NCBI GenBank assembly: GCA_947174275.1
Contig: CAMWIJ010000013.1
Span: forward strand, 1 to 50,281
From: an uncultured Muribaculaceae bacterium
GTDB taxonomy: Bacteria; Bacteroidota; Bacteroidia; Bacteroidales; Muribaculaceae
DNA length: 50,281 nt
Reading direction: 5' to 3'
Of this stretch, positions 42,165 to 50,281 are shown one piece after another. The position numbers and the translations under genes were made by a program. The notes under the pieces were generated by a model that saw nothing but the letters and a program-made list of their open reading frames with translations, did no database searches and was not told where the DNA came from. Every line of letters begins with the position of its first letter. The first letter of the stretch is position 1.

Positions 42165-42839
42165 ATGGAGGTAGTCTACGAGGACAACCATATCATCATT
42201 GTAAACAAAGCGGTGGGTGAAATCGTGCAGGGCGACAAAACCGGCGACACCCCTCTTAGCGAGACTGTGAAACAATGGCTCAAGGAGAAATACGCCAAGC
42301 CCGGCAATGTGTTTGTCGGTGTGGCGCACCGTCTCGATCGCCCCGTAGCCGGGCTTGTGGTGTTTGCAAAGACATCGAAGGCTCTCACACGGCTCAACGA
42401 GATGTTTCGCAACGGCGACGTGCACAAGACCTACTGGGCCATATCGCGCGGCACTCCGCAGCAGCCCGAAGGGGAGCTTACGCATTATATCTCGACCGTG
42501 GAGCGCACCAACAAGTCGTATGCCTACACATCGCCACGGCCCAATGCCAAGGAAGCCCGTCTGCGCTACCGCCTCATCGGCAAGTCTGACCGTTACAACC
42601 TCATCGAGGTCAATCTGCTGACCGGCCGCAAGCACCAGATACGCGTACAGCTGTCGGCTATCGGATGCCCTATCAAAGGCGACCTCAAATACGGCGACAA
42701 GCGCAGCAATCCCAACGGCGGCATATCGTTGCTTGCCCGCAAGATTGAATTTATCCATCCGGTGTCGAAACAACCGATATGCGTGGAGGCGCCTCTCCCT
42801 GCCGACGAACCGCTTTGGGAAATACTGACCCGGAGCTGA
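42165..42839 (+). CDS. RluA-family RNA pseudouridine synthase
   Basis: A 224-residue enzyme that isomerises uridine to pseudouridine in rRNA or tRNA. The start MEVVYEDNHIIIVNKAVGEI fits the family; the catalytic aspartate lies in VAHRLDRPVAGLVVFAKTSKA (Asp58, in HRLD); LLTGRKHQIRVQLSAIGCPI is the conserved later motif. No S4 domain is visible at the N-terminus. The exact RNA target cannot be told. It is followed by repeat copy 5 and then fmt. Confidence 0.92.
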   Translation: MEVVYEDNHIIIVNKAVGEIVQGDKTGDTPLSETVKQWLKEKYAKPGNVFVGVAHRLDRPVAGLVVFAKTSKALTRLNEMFRNGDVHKTYWAISRGTPQQPEGELTHYISTVERTNKSYAYTSPRPNAKEARLRYRLIGKSDRYNLIEVNLLTGRKHQIRVQLSAIGCPIKGDLKYGDKRSNPNGGISLLARKIEFIHPVSKQPICVEAPLPADEPLWEILTRS

Positions 42840-42860
42840 CGGTAATGTCATAATTGGCGG

Positions 42861-42965
42861 AGGGTGTCGCATAGCCTCCAGATAGCAGGGACGCACGGTT
42901 CGTGCGTCAGAAAATCATCGTCCGAAATCAGATGTGGGCGGACGCCACGAGCCGTGCGTCCCCTC
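42861..42965. repeat. Two-hairpin interspersed element, copy 5 (decayed)
   Basis: Hairpin 1 at 42885-42908 (GACGCACG, GTT loop, CGTGCGTC) and hairpin 2 at about 42938-42962 with a one-base insertion (GGACGCCACG). Left outer arm AGGGTGTCGCATAGC is recognisable; the right arm is absent. The spacer has diverged. Confidence 0.75.
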
Positions 42966-42993
42966 CGGACAAACACAACTAATCACATAGTGC

Positions 42994-43938
42994 ATGAAAA
43001 AAGAAGATCTCAGAATAGTATTTCTCGGCACTCCCGACTTCGCGGTCGAGAGCCTTGATTTGCTCGTAAAAAACGGTTTCAACATTGTAGGCGTGGTTAC
43101 GGCTACCGACAAGCCGGCCGGACGCGGACACAAGATGCTCCCGTCGGCTGTAAAGCAATATGCCGTGGAGCACGGTCTGCATCTACTTCAGCCCGAAAAG
43201 CTGAAGGACGAGACTTTTGTCAACGAACTCCGCAGCCTCAATGCCGATCTTTTTATCGTCATAGCATTCCGCATGCTTCCAGAGGTGGTGTGGCAGATGC
43301 CGCGACTCGGCACTTTCAACCTCCATGCTTCGCTTCTTCCGAAATATCGTGGAGCCGCACCCATCAACTGGGCTGTGATAAACGGTGAAAAGGAAACCGG
43401 CGTCACTACGTTCTTTCTCAAGCATGAGATTGACACCGGCGATGTCATACAGCAGCAGAGCATCACTATCGACGACAATGAAAATGTAGGCTCCGTGCAT
43501 GACCGCCTGATGCATCTCGGCGCTCAACTCACACTCGACACCGTCAACGCCATACTCGACGATGCTGTCACGGCGATACCTCAGAGCCGATTTGAGGGCA
43601 TCGAACCGACACCGGCGCCGAAGATATTCCGCGACACCTGCCATATCGACCTTTCACGCACCGCCGCCGAAGTGCACAACCTCGTGCGCGGTCTCTCCCC
43701 CTATCCCGGTGCTTGGATTGACATCACACTCGCCGACGGATCCACTGTCACCGCAAAGATATTCGAGACACGGCTCACCGCTTCGGCCGCTCCCGCAGAG
43801 CTGAAAGGCAAAGTCTACGTGCACAACGGCCATCTGATGCTCGGAGCAGCTGACAACGCCGTTGAAGTGCTGTCGCTCCAGCCCGCGGGCAAACGCCGCA
43901 TGGAAGCAGGCGAATTTCTCCGCGGCACTCGTCTTTAA
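42994..43938 (+). CDS. fmt: Methionyl-tRNA formyltransferase
   Basis: A 314-residue enzyme that formylates initiator Met-tRNA with 10-formyl-tetrahydrofolate. DLRIVFLGTPDFAVESLD is the N-terminus of the formyltransferase Rossmann-like domain; the active site reads FNLHASLLPKYRGAAPINWA with the catalytic Asn/His and EIDTGDVIQQ with the Asp. The C-terminal domain from about 205 (SRTAAEVHNLVRGLSPYPGAW) is the OB-like tRNA-binding part. Length is typical. It follows repeat copy 5. Confidence 0.95.
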   Translation: MKKEDLRIVFLGTPDFAVESLDLLVKNGFNIVGVVTATDKPAGRGHKMLPSAVKQYAVEHGLHLLQPEKLKDETFVNELRSLNADLFIVIAFRMLPEVVWQMPRLGTFNLHASLLPKYRGAAPINWAVINGEKETGVTTFFLKHEIDTGDVIQQQSITIDDNENVGSVHDRLMHLGAQLTLDTVNAILDDAVTAIPQSRFEGIEPTPAPKIFRDTCHIDLSRTAAEVHNLVRGLSPYPGAWIDITLADGSTVTAKIFETRLTASAAPAELKGKVYVHNGHLMLGAADNAVEVLSLQPAGKRRMEAGEFLRGTRL

Positions 43939-44017
43939 TGGTGTCTATCATGCCGACACAGATTTTAATTTTCAATTAATTTTCAATCAATTTTCACAAT
44001 AACTTAAAACTACTTAA

Positions 44018-44374
44018 ATGAAAAAAGCACTTTTGGTTTTTGCTGTGATAGGAGCCTTTGCTCTCGCGTCATGCTCGAGCAGCTACGATGGCAAGACCGC
44101 TTCCGAACTTTGCATGAAATGCAGCAATGACTCTTACTCAGAGTCTGATGTCAACAATCTGCTCAAACAATATGAGGCATGCTGGAAAGAAATCAACCGG
44201 TTCGCCAAGAAAAAGGCGGAAGGATCTCTTTCAGATGAAGAAAACAGCAAAATGAATGAATATTGCTATGCACTCAACGAAATGGAATATGTGCTCGCGT
44301 TCAAAGTTGCCCGCGAGTATCCCGATGTTGAGAATAAATTCCGTGATATAACAAGAAAATACAAAGTCGACTGA
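44018..44374 (+). CDS. Small cysteine-containing lipoprotein, unknown family
   Basis: A 118-residue protein with a signal peptide and lipobox ALASC (Cys at 19). The mature part is charged and helical (SELCMKCSNDSYSESDVNNL, YEACWKEINRFAKKKAEGSL) and ends DITRKYKVD. It has four further cysteines (CMKC, ACW, EYCY), unusual for a periplasmic lipoprotein. I recognise no family. The AT-rich leader holds three AATTTTCAAT-like repeats (about 43967-43996). A bidirectional terminator follows at 44412-44455. Confidence 0.75.
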   Translation: MKKALLVFAVIGAFALASCSSSYDGKTASELCMKCSNDSYSESDVNNLLKQYEACWKEINRFAKKKAEGSLSDEENSKMNEYCYALNEMEYVLAFKVAREYPDVENKFRDITRKYKVD

Positions 44375-44411
44375 CCGACGAGCATTACTGCCCTAAAGCA
44401 GCGACATAAAA

Positions 44412-44455
44412 AAAGGTCCATGTCATAGCCTCCGATGCAGGCGACATGGACCTTT
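44412..44455. terminator. Bidirectional terminator between convergent genes
   Basis: AAAGGTCCATGTC (44412-44424) and GACATGGACCTTT (44443-44455) form a perfect 13-bp stem with an 18-nt loop. A run of A on its left gives a T-run for minus-strand transcripts, so it terminates the aminopeptidase and probably also the plus-strand lipoprotein gene. Confidence 0.85.
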
Positions 44456-44471
44456 GATATTGTATTCAAGT

Positions 44472-45779
44472 CTATTTGAAGAACTGAGAGAAGGCTTTGA
44501 TGATGTATTCGTGGTCGCGGACGGATGCTGTCTCGCGCACTGAGTGCATGGCCCACTGGGCAGCACCCATGTCGACGCCGCGTATGTCGATCTGCGAGGT
44601 CAGGATGTTGCCCAAAGTCGAGCCTCCCGCGACATCGCTGTGATTTACGAAATACTGGTAAGGCACTCCGGCTTCCTCGCAGATGACGCGGAACACCGCC
44701 GCGCTGTCGGCATCTGTCATATATTTGCAGTTGGCATTGATTTTGATTACCGGACCGCCTCCGAGCACCGGATGATTGGTCGGGTCATGCTTTTCGGCAT
44801 AGTTGGGATGAACTCCGTGGGCGTTGTCGGCCGACACCATAAATGAGTTGGCTATAGCCCGGAACATCGTTTCGCTGTCGCCGCCGAGAGCCGTGTTGAA
44901 GCGCGACAGCAGATTGCACAGCACGGGCGACGCCGCGCCCTGTTTGGTGCCGCTGCCGGTCTCCTCGTTGTCAAATATCGCCACCACGCGTGTCATCGCG
45001 GATGGCGTGTCGCATTCCGCTATAAGGGCAGTGACTGCGGCATGCACCATCGAGAGGTCGTCGATGCGCCCGGATGTGATGAATTCGTCGTTGCAACCGA
45101 GTGTCATTGCCGGCGTCACATCATACAGCGTAAGGTCAAAATCAAGTATATCCTTCACTTCGATGCCAAGCTCCGCAGCGATGAGTTCCGCCACGAAATT
45201 TCCGGCTTCAAGCTGACCGTTGACCTGCGCTATCACAGGAAGCATATCTTTCTGCCTCGACAGTTTGTTGCCGTCGTTGACATTGCGGTTGAAATGAATC
45301 GCAAGATGCGGAATGGTGAGCAGCGGCCTGCGGAAATTGACAAGCACAGCCCGCGGATGCAGCGCATCCTCGCCACGAAGCACCACCCGACCGGCAATCG
45401 AGAGCGGACGGTCAAACCAGGTGTAAAGTATCGGGCCGCCATACACCTCGGTATTAAGTTTTATAATGCCGCCGTCGCACATCATTGCGGCATTCGGCTT
45501 GATGCGGAACCCCGGGGAGTCGCTGTGCGCCGATATGATTTTATAGCCTGAATATGCCTCGCCGGTGCCTACGCAGAAAGCGAATACGGCTGTGTCATTT
45601 TTCGTGATATAATATTTTCCACCACGCTCAAGTGTCCATTGCCCGGCAGCGTCGAGGCGGCGGAAGCCGGCGGCATCGAGCTTTTCCGCCACATTGGCCG
45701 CAGCATAGAAGTTGCACGGAGATTTGTCGAGAAAATCCTTCAGGTCATCGACCTGATGTCGGGAATTTGAAGTTTTCAT
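44472..45779 (-). CDS. apeB: M18 family aminopeptidase (aspartyl aminopeptidase-like)
   Basis: A 435-residue cytosolic zinc aminopeptidase. Metal and catalytic motifs: SAHSDSPGFRIKP, GRIDDLSMVHAAV, FDNEETGSGTKQGA (catalytic Glu and Zn ligand), DNAHGVHPNYAEKHD and VNHSDVAGGSTLGNI. M18 enzymes remove N-terminal acidic or other residues from peptides. The symbol is a family match only. It ends in the bidirectional terminator and begins after the OstA-like gene's terminator region. Confidence 0.92.
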   Translation of the reverse strand: MKTSNSRHQVDDLKDFLDKSPCNFYAAANVAEKLDAAGFRRLDAAGQWTLERGGKYYITKNDTAVFAFCVGTGEAYSGYKIISAHSDSPGFRIKPNAAMMCDGGIIKLNTEVYGGPILYTWFDRPLSIAGRVVLRGEDALHPRAVLVNFRRPLLTIPHLAIHFNRNVNDGNKLSRQKDMLPVIAQVNGQLEAGNFVAELIAAELGIEVKDILDFDLTLYDVTPAMTLGCNDEFITSGRIDDLSMVHAAVTALIAECDTPSAMTRVVAIFDNEETGSGTKQGAASPVLCNLLSRFNTALGGDSETMFRAIANSFMVSADNAHGVHPNYAEKHDPTNHPVLGGGPVIKINANCKYMTDADSAAVFRVICEEAGVPYQYFVNHSDVAGGSTLGNILTSQIDIRGVDMGAAQWAMHSVRETASVRDHEYIIKAFSQFFK

Positions 45780-45798
45780 GATTAAGGATTATTTGTGG

Positions 45799-45828
45799 CA
45801 TCTCACCGGTGATGATGCCGGTGAGATG
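45799..45828 (-). terminator. Terminator after the OstA-like gene
   Basis: CATCTCACCGG (45799-45809), 8-nt loop, CCGGTGAGATG (45818-45828): a perfect 11-bp stem, 24 bp past the OstA-like stop and 20 bp upstream of the aminopeptidase start. Confidence 0.7.
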
Positions 45829-45851
45829 AATTGTCATTTATTGCCAAAGTG

Positions 45852-47897
45852 TTATTCGTCATCGTTGACTATATCGGCAGGCTCGGGCGTAAACTCACGT
45901 TCCACCGGTGCCCCTGCGGGCGCTGAAGGAGCATGACGCGCCGGAGCGACTGCTGCCGCACGGCCACGCGCCTCGTCAAAGAGCACCTGCAGCCCCTCGG
46001 GGAAATCGAAGATATCATCGGGGCCTGACGGACGGTATTCGCCGCGCCATCTGAAAGCCGGCAGGAAGAACAGCGATTTCTTGGCAAGATAGAGCGGAGT
46101 GACCGTGGCGTTGGTCTCCGACCAGAGTTTCATTCTCTCAATCGTATTGTCTTTGAAGTCTGCCGCAAGAAATGAGCTCTCTATATTCAGCACTTTGTTG
46201 ATTGTCGAGTCATTCTCCTCAGGAAAAGTTATGGCAAGCACATTTCCGTTGACGTCGAGATGGCTCAGTACGCCTGCGTCAAACGTGGCTATCATCTCTT
46301 TTCCGCTCAACTGGTTGTAATATCCTTCCTCGATGAGTTCCGCCATAAATCCGCCGGTCGGAATGACGGCCCGGTCAAGCGTCATTCTTGATTTTGCCGT
46401 GGAGTCAGCTCCGGCCACGGTGTCTTTGAGATGTATCTGTATGACATCACCTGAGATCTGTCTGTTGTCGCTCCACACTATCGGACTGTAGTCCATATAT
46501 ATCATGGTGTCGGCCGAGACGTATGTAAGCGAGTCGCAGAGTCCCTGCATATCCTTGCGGTAGAACTTCACATGCGGCGCGGCCACGACAAATCTGATTG
46601 TGTCAGACACTTCCTTTACGCTGAATTTGCGCGGTGCGGCCACCGGAACTGCCATAGAGTCGGCGGGAACGACCGTATCGGTCTCTGTCACGGCCGGCAG
46701 TCCGGTAAAGACGGCGAGCGAGTCGGCGACCGCGGGAACAGTGTCGGTCAGCGGTGCATAAATCGTGTCGACACGCTGAGTTATCGTGCGGAAAGCACGT
46801 ATAGTGTCGCCGTGCAGATAGATTGTACCAGACGAACGGGTGAATGTGTCGTTGACATAGAGCGTGTCAACCCTGTCGGGATTGAAATCGCCGTCGCCGG
46901 TGGGATTATACTGTATGACCCGCGCTCGTCCGGTGACGAAAGCGCTGTCGATCATGCTGTCGAAATATCCGTAGTCACCCTCCAGTATCATTTTGTTGAC
47001 CGTGTCGGTGAGTATCATGTTGCCGAACGCCTCGCCACGGCCCAGCGTACGGTCATAAAATATCGTATCGGCAGTGAGGGTCGTGCCGGGACTCCCGCTC
47101 ATGGTCGATATGACCGTCGAGCGGTTGTAGAGACGCGTGAATGTCGATTCGGTGTCATACACGCCGTTTGACGTATATATAATGCCGTCGGCATTGCGCA
47201 CGGTCGACTCGTCGTCCATCTGCGCGATGTGGGTCAGTGTATTGTAATAGAGGTTGGTGGTGTATATCTGAAGGGTGTCGCCGTTGTCGGCGTTGCGGCT
47301 CTCGAGATGCACGTTGCCGGTGAATATCGCCTCCTTTGAAGTGGGGTTGTATTCGCCGTTGATTGAAGTGAGTGTGTTGAGCGCGTCATAGAGTTTGCCG
47401 CCCACATGTTCGTAATAGCCGAGGTCGATGCCCATATCGTAGTTGAACACGGGAGTCTCGAGCGTCACATCGCGGTTGATAAGACGCACTTTCCTGCCGT
47501 CGTCGGCATAGAGCACGGCGAGCTTCATGGAGTCTTCGTAGGCAAGCTGGTCGGCATAGATGAACAATGTGTCGCCCTGCTCCATGCGCACGTTGCCGAA
47601 CGCGTCGAAATTGCCGGTGACTTCGCTGAAATGGGCACTGTCGCAATACATATACATGCCTCCGCGGCGGAAGCGCACGTCGCCTACAAGTATCTGATAG
47701 TTGATGCCCGGTTTCGACAGCAGCCGGTCGGCATGCTCGAGAAACACCCTGTCGGGATTGCTGTGGTCGGCCGACGGTATGACAGGCACAATCGGGGTAG
47801 TGTCGCGCTTGGCATTCTGCGCGCGCGACGGGCTGACAATCGCTGTCAGGACTAATGCCAGAACGAAAAGAAGTATGGGTACGGGACGCTTTGTCAT
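45852..47897 (-). CDS. OstA-like protein (LPS-transport type beta-jelly-roll)
   Basis: A 681-residue exported protein with a signal peptide (about 1-26, ending SRAQ) and extended OstA/LptA-like beta-strands (ILVGDVRFRRGGMYMYCDSAHF, NVRMEQGDTLFIYADQLAY, EAIFTGNVHLESRNADNGDT), the pattern of the OstA_2 domain. Related LptA/LptD domains carry lipopolysaccharide across the periplasm; here the length lies between LptA and LptD and I see no clear C-terminal barrel. The C-terminal tail is Ala/Pro-rich and acidic (…PEPADIVNDDE). Inferred: LPS or lipid transport to the outer membrane. It is 50 bp downstream of the SurA-like gene, but a hairpin lies between. Confidence 0.85.
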   Translation of the reverse strand: MTKRPVPILLFVLALVLTAIVSPSRAQNAKRDTTPIVPVIPSADHSNPDRVFLEHADRLLSKPGINYQILVGDVRFRRGGMYMYCDSAHFSEVTGNFDAFGNVRMEQGDTLFIYADQLAYEDSMKLAVLYADDGRKVRLINRDVTLETPVFNYDMGIDLGYYEHVGGKLYDALNTLTSINGEYNPTSKEAIFTGNVHLESRNADNGDTLQIYTTNLYYNTLTHIAQMDDESTVRNADGIIYTSNGVYDTESTFTRLYNRSTVISTMSGSPGTTLTADTIFYDRTLGRGEAFGNMILTDTVNKMILEGDYGYFDSMIDSAFVTGRARVIQYNPTGDGDFNPDRVDTLYVNDTFTRSSGTIYLHGDTIRAFRTITQRVDTIYAPLTDTVPAVADSLAVFTGLPAVTETDTVVPADSMAVPVAAPRKFSVKEVSDTIRFVVAAPHVKFYRKDMQGLCDSLTYVSADTMIYMDYSPIVWSDNRQISGDVIQIHLKDTVAGADSTAKSRMTLDRAVIPTGGFMAELIEEGYYNQLSGKEMIATFDAGVLSHLDVNGNVLAITFPEENDSTINKVLNIESSFLAADFKDNTIERMKLWSETNATVTPLYLAKKSLFFLPAFRWRGEYRPSGPDDIFDFPEGLQVLFDEARGRAAAVAPARHAPSAPAGAPVEREFTPEPADIVNDDE

Positions 47898-47911
47898 CGC
47901 AATCGATTATG

Positions 47912-47938
47912 GCTCCGCACAATGCCTTTGTGCGGAGC
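47912..47938 (-). terminator. Hairpin between the SurA-like and OstA-like genes
   Basis: GCTCCGCACAA (47912-47922) and TTGTGCGGAGC (47928-47938) form a perfect 11-bp stem with a 5-nt loop. No T-run follows on the minus strand, so it may attenuate rather than fully terminate. Confidence 0.6.
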
Positions 47939-47946
47939 GATTTTGG

Positions 47947-49317
47947 TTATCGTTTCAATTTAAGCCAGCCCTTGTGCGTAAATTCGCAGTTGTCCCAGCC
48001 ATCTTCGATACGCACGTAAGTGTCATTGATTTTTTTGTCGAGCCAGTCGGTAAGTTTCTTCTTTTTGAGCGACGACTCGCACATTCCTTTTATAAGCTGA
48101 TAGTCATCGGCCATATTTGCCTTATGGGCGGGAATGCGGTTGGTGAGCTTGACGATAGCCACCACTTCGCAGTTGCGCGTGGGGTCAATCATGATAAACG
48201 GTTCGGAAATCTCACCGGGCTCCAGTTTGTCGACCACTTTTGCCACCTCGGCGGGGAGCTCGCTCATCTCGAAGCGCGCACCGTTCTGGCCGTTGACCAT
48301 CACGCCGCGGTTGTTGCGCGTATCCTTGTCCTGCGACAGATAGGCGGTGGCATCCTCGAAGGTGAACTTTTTGTCCATTATATCGGTGCGTATGGAGTCG
48401 AGTCGGTTGATTGCCTTCGTGAGGTCGGCGTCAGAGACTTTCGGACGCAGCAGGATATGACGGGTGTTGATGCGGTCGCCGCGCTTTTCGATAAGCTGTA
48501 TGATATGGAAACCATATTGTGTCTCGACGATTTTCGACACCTTCTTGGGGTCATTGAGGTTGAAAGCGACTGCCGCATATTCCGACTCGAGCTGTGCCCG
48601 GCCGAGCAGTCCGGTCTCACCGCCGCGACGTGCGGTTCCCTCATCCTCCGAATAAAGGATAGCGAGAGTCGAGAAAGGATTCTCGCCACGGTTCACCTGA
48701 TCGGTAAAGTCACGCAGACGGGCTTTCACATCCTCAATCTCGGCACGCGGAATTTCGGGATTAAGCGTCATTATCTGAGTCTCGACCTGGAGCGGCACCA
48801 TCGGGATGGAGTCTTCGGGAAGGTCGTTGAAATAGCGGCGTATGTCAGACGGTGTGGTCTTGATATCGCTTGTGATATTGTCCTGCACCTGCATTATGCG
48901 GTAGTTGTCGCGTATTGTCTGCGCGAGCTGCTCGCGGAATTCGGGCAGCGGCTTGCGGAAATATTCCTCGATTTTCTCCTTCGAGCCGATGTTCTCGATG
49001 AGCATGTTGATGCGGGCCTCGACCTGCTGCGAGACCATGGCGTCCTGCACCTCCACCGTATCTATCTCGGCCTGATGCAGATAAAGTTTCTCAATCGCAA
49101 GCTGCTCGGGAATCACGCAGTAGGGGTCGCCGTTTATAGGCACACGCTCATAGCGCATCTGCTGGTAGGTTTCCTCGATCTGCGATTTATAGATTGGCTG
49201 GTCTCCGACCACCCACGCCACCTCTTCGACGATATTGTTCTGTGACGTTGCAGCCAGAGCCACTGTCACTACAGCGGCCGCTCCAAGTGCATATTTCCTG
49301 AAAAAAGACAATTGCAT
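47947..49317 (-). CDS. SurA-like periplasmic peptidylprolyl isomerase
   Basis: A 456-residue periplasmic chaperone/isomerase. A signal peptide (about 1-25) leads to a SurA N-domain (NNIVEEVAWVVGDQPIYKSQIEET…) and two parvulin-type PPIase domains: the first around 170-265 (VETQIMTLNPEIPR…LAILYSEDEGTARRGGETGLLG…YGFHIIQLIEKRGDRI) and the second around 270-385 (TRHILLRPKVSDADL…FEDATAYLSQDKDTRNNRGVM). SurA escorts outer-membrane proteins to the BAM machinery. Neighbouring OstA-like gene suggests a shared envelope-assembly role (inference). A TAnnTTTG box lies at 49400-49407. Confidence 0.9.
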   Translation of the reverse strand: MQLSFFRKYALGAAAVVTVALAATSQNNIVEEVAWVVGDQPIYKSQIEETYQQMRYERVPINGDPYCVIPEQLAIEKLYLHQAEIDTVEVQDAMVSQQVEARINMLIENIGSKEKIEEYFRKPLPEFREQLAQTIRDNYRIMQVQDNITSDIKTTPSDIRRYFNDLPEDSIPMVPLQVETQIMTLNPEIPRAEIEDVKARLRDFTDQVNRGENPFSTLAILYSEDEGTARRGGETGLLGRAQLESEYAAVAFNLNDPKKVSKIVETQYGFHIIQLIEKRGDRINTRHILLRPKVSDADLTKAINRLDSIRTDIMDKKFTFEDATAYLSQDKDTRNNRGVMVNGQNGARFEMSELPAEVAKVVDKLEPGEISEPFIMIDPTRNCEVVAIVKLTNRIPAHKANMADDYQLIKGMCESSLKKKKLTDWLDKKINDTYVRIEDGWDNCEFTHKGWLKLKR

Positions 49318-49399
49318 GATGAATTATTTATATTCCTGATATTCAATACTCCGGAATTGCATTCCGGCCACCGCGCCGCTCAGGCGCAGATATTTGTGA

Positions 49400-49407
49400 C
49401 AAATTTA
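49400..49407 (-). promoter_or_regulatory. Candidate -7 box for the SurA-like gene
   Basis: Minus-strand TAAATTTG, 83 bp upstream of the start codon. A TTG lies 23 bp away, longer than usual. Confidence 0.35.
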
Positions 49408-49522
49408 ACGCTTTCTTTCAATATATCACCCAACATTGCGTCATTAATCCCGTTTTACTAAGTATTTTTAACAATAATGCAAAAAAAGCGTATTCAATCG
49501 GTGGATTTTTACAGATATTCTT

Positions 49523-49530
49523 TAAATTTG
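49523..49530 (+). promoter_or_regulatory. Candidate -7 box of glnS
   Basis: TAAATTTG matches the Bacteroidetes -7 consensus, 39 bp before the glnS start. No good -33 TTG at the expected spacing. Confidence 0.45.
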
Positions 49531-49568
49531 CATTTTCAAAATCAGTCAATTAAAAAATTTCTAACCAA

Positions 49569-50281
49569 ATGGCGGAAACAAAGGATAACAACAATCAGCT
49601 AAACGAAACCCAAAGCGCTGACAACCAAAATTCTAAAGGCTACAATTTTGTAGAACAGCTCGTATATGACGACCTGCAGGCCGGCAAAAACGGAGGAAGA
49701 CTCAACACCCGTTTCCCGCCGGAGCCCAACGGTTATCTGCATATCGGACACGCCAAGGCCATCTGCATGGACTTCGGCGTTGCCGAAAAATTCGGAGGAA
49801 CATGCAATCTGCGTTTTGACGACACCAATCCCGTCAAGGAAGATGTTGAATATGTCGACTCGATCAGAGAGGACATCAAATGGCTCGGTTTCGACTGGGG
49901 CGACCGTGAATATTACGCTTCCGACTACTTCCCGCAGCTCTTCGACCTCGCCGTACGTCTCATCAAAGAGGGCAAGGCATACGTCGACGACCAGACCTCA
50001 GAGGAAATAGCCGCGCAGAAAGGCACCCCCACCACCCCCGGCACTGAAAGCCCCTACCGCAACCGCACTCCGGAAGAAAACCTCGACCTGTTCATGCGCA
50101 TGAACGCCGGCGAATTTGAGGAAGGAGCACGTGTGCTCCGTGCCAAAATCGACATGGCGTCGTCAAACATGCACTTCCGCGACCCCATCATGTACCGCAT
50201 AATCAAGCACCCCCACCACCGCACCGGCACCACATGGAAAGTCTACCCGATGTATGACTTCGCCCACGGCCAGAGCGACTA
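49569..50281 (+). CDS. glnS: Glutaminyl-tRNA synthetase, N-terminal part (cut by window end)
   Basis: The first 237 codons of a class I synthetase that charges tRNA-Gln. After a variable N-terminus rich in Asn and Gln, [18 protein letters not shown] carries the HIGH motif (58-61); [19 protein letters not shown] and [11 protein letters not shown] follow, as does the tail [15 protein letters not shown]. The PEPNG form distinguishes GlnRS from GluRS. The rest lies past the window. Confidence 0.96.
   Translation, partial: MAETKDNNNQLNETQSADNQNSKGYNFVEQLVYDDLQAGKNGGRLNTRFPPEPNGYLHIGHAKAICMDFGVAEKFGGTCNLRFDDTNPVKEDVEYVDSIREDIKWLGFDWGDREYYASDYFPQLFDLAVRLIKEGKAYVDDQTSEEIAAQKGTPTTPGTESPYRNRTPEENLDLFMRMNAGEFEEGARVLRAKIDMASSNMHFRDPIMYRIIKHPHHRTGTTWKVYPMYDFAHGQSD

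Noticed and set aside
47701-49245. A 514-codon plus-strand frame opposite the SurA-like gene
   Set aside because: It has no family features; the minus strand encodes parvulin domains with a signal peptide.

Overview
The window looks like chromosomal DNA of a gut Bacteroidales, most plausibly a Muribaculaceae-type organism. Evidence read directly: promoter -7 boxes of the Bacteroidetes form TAnnTTTG with a TTG/TTTG box 19-20 bp upstream, weak ribosome-binding sites, C-terminal domains resembling type IX secretion sorting signals, a PorT-like barrel, DUF3332 and DUF4250 proteins, and a purM of the long Bacteroidetes type. The family-level placement is inference. No tRNA, rRNA, CRISPR array, transposase, integrase or phage gene was recognised.

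Layout. 1-5.1 kb: two secreted proteins on the minus strand, a C10 (streptopain/SpeB-like) cysteine peptidase and a jelly-roll/fibronectin-III protein, each with its own terminator. 5.1-9.0 kb: MATE exporter, OPT-family transporter and a short SSB. 9.3-11.6 kb: a BlaI/MecI repressor and a BlaR1-like M56 peptidase carrying two nearly identical TonB C-terminal domains, behind a promoter that overlaps its own palindromic operators. 11.9-16 kb: a dicarboxylate/amino-acid:cation symporter, an ArgD-like aminotransferase and a FadL-type outer-membrane channel. 16.6-22.7 kb: a zinc-site-less M23/LytM protein, then a type II restriction-modification pair bounded by a 23-bp direct repeat, then a LysM plus periplasmic-binding-fold protein and a PorT-like barrel. 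22.7-30.0 kb: a closely packed minus-strand run (DUF4250, UvrD/PcrA helicase, NspC, GT2 glycosyltransferase, RadC, polyprenyl synthase, TatD). 30.1-37.8 kb: plus-strand acyltransferase, metallophosphoesterase, Tex, short FolK, CdsA and PurM. 38-44.4 kb: MltF-like transglycosylase, DUF3332 lipoprotein, phosphohexomutase, RluA-family pseudouridine synthase, Fmt and a small lipoprotein. 44.4-49.3 kb (minus strand): M18 aminopeptidase, OstA-like protein and a SurA-like prolyl isomerase. The window ends inside glnS.

Two signals go beyond ordinary annotation. First, a family of about 100-140 bp intergenic elements (at about 11.7, 13.2, 31.8, 37.9 and 42.9 kb) consists of two GGACGCACG/CGTGCGTCC hairpins in inverted orientation, often inside an outer inverted repeat related to GGTGTTGCAGAAC. 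At 6.4 kb the outer palindrome stands alone. It behaves like a REP/BIME or MITE family, and no mobilising enzyme is present here. Second, the restriction-modification cassette sits exactly between two copies of a 23-bp sequence that contains the start codon of the M23 gene. Removing the cassette and one copy restores a divergent M23/LysM promoter region, so the cassette appears to have inserted with a long target duplication and displaced the M23 promoter.

Many genes make or maintain the cell envelope (LytM, LysM, MltF, OstA, SurA-like, CdsA, acyltransferase, FadL, PorT-like). The rest is mainly housekeeping. Family assignments were made by reading motifs; no database search was run.
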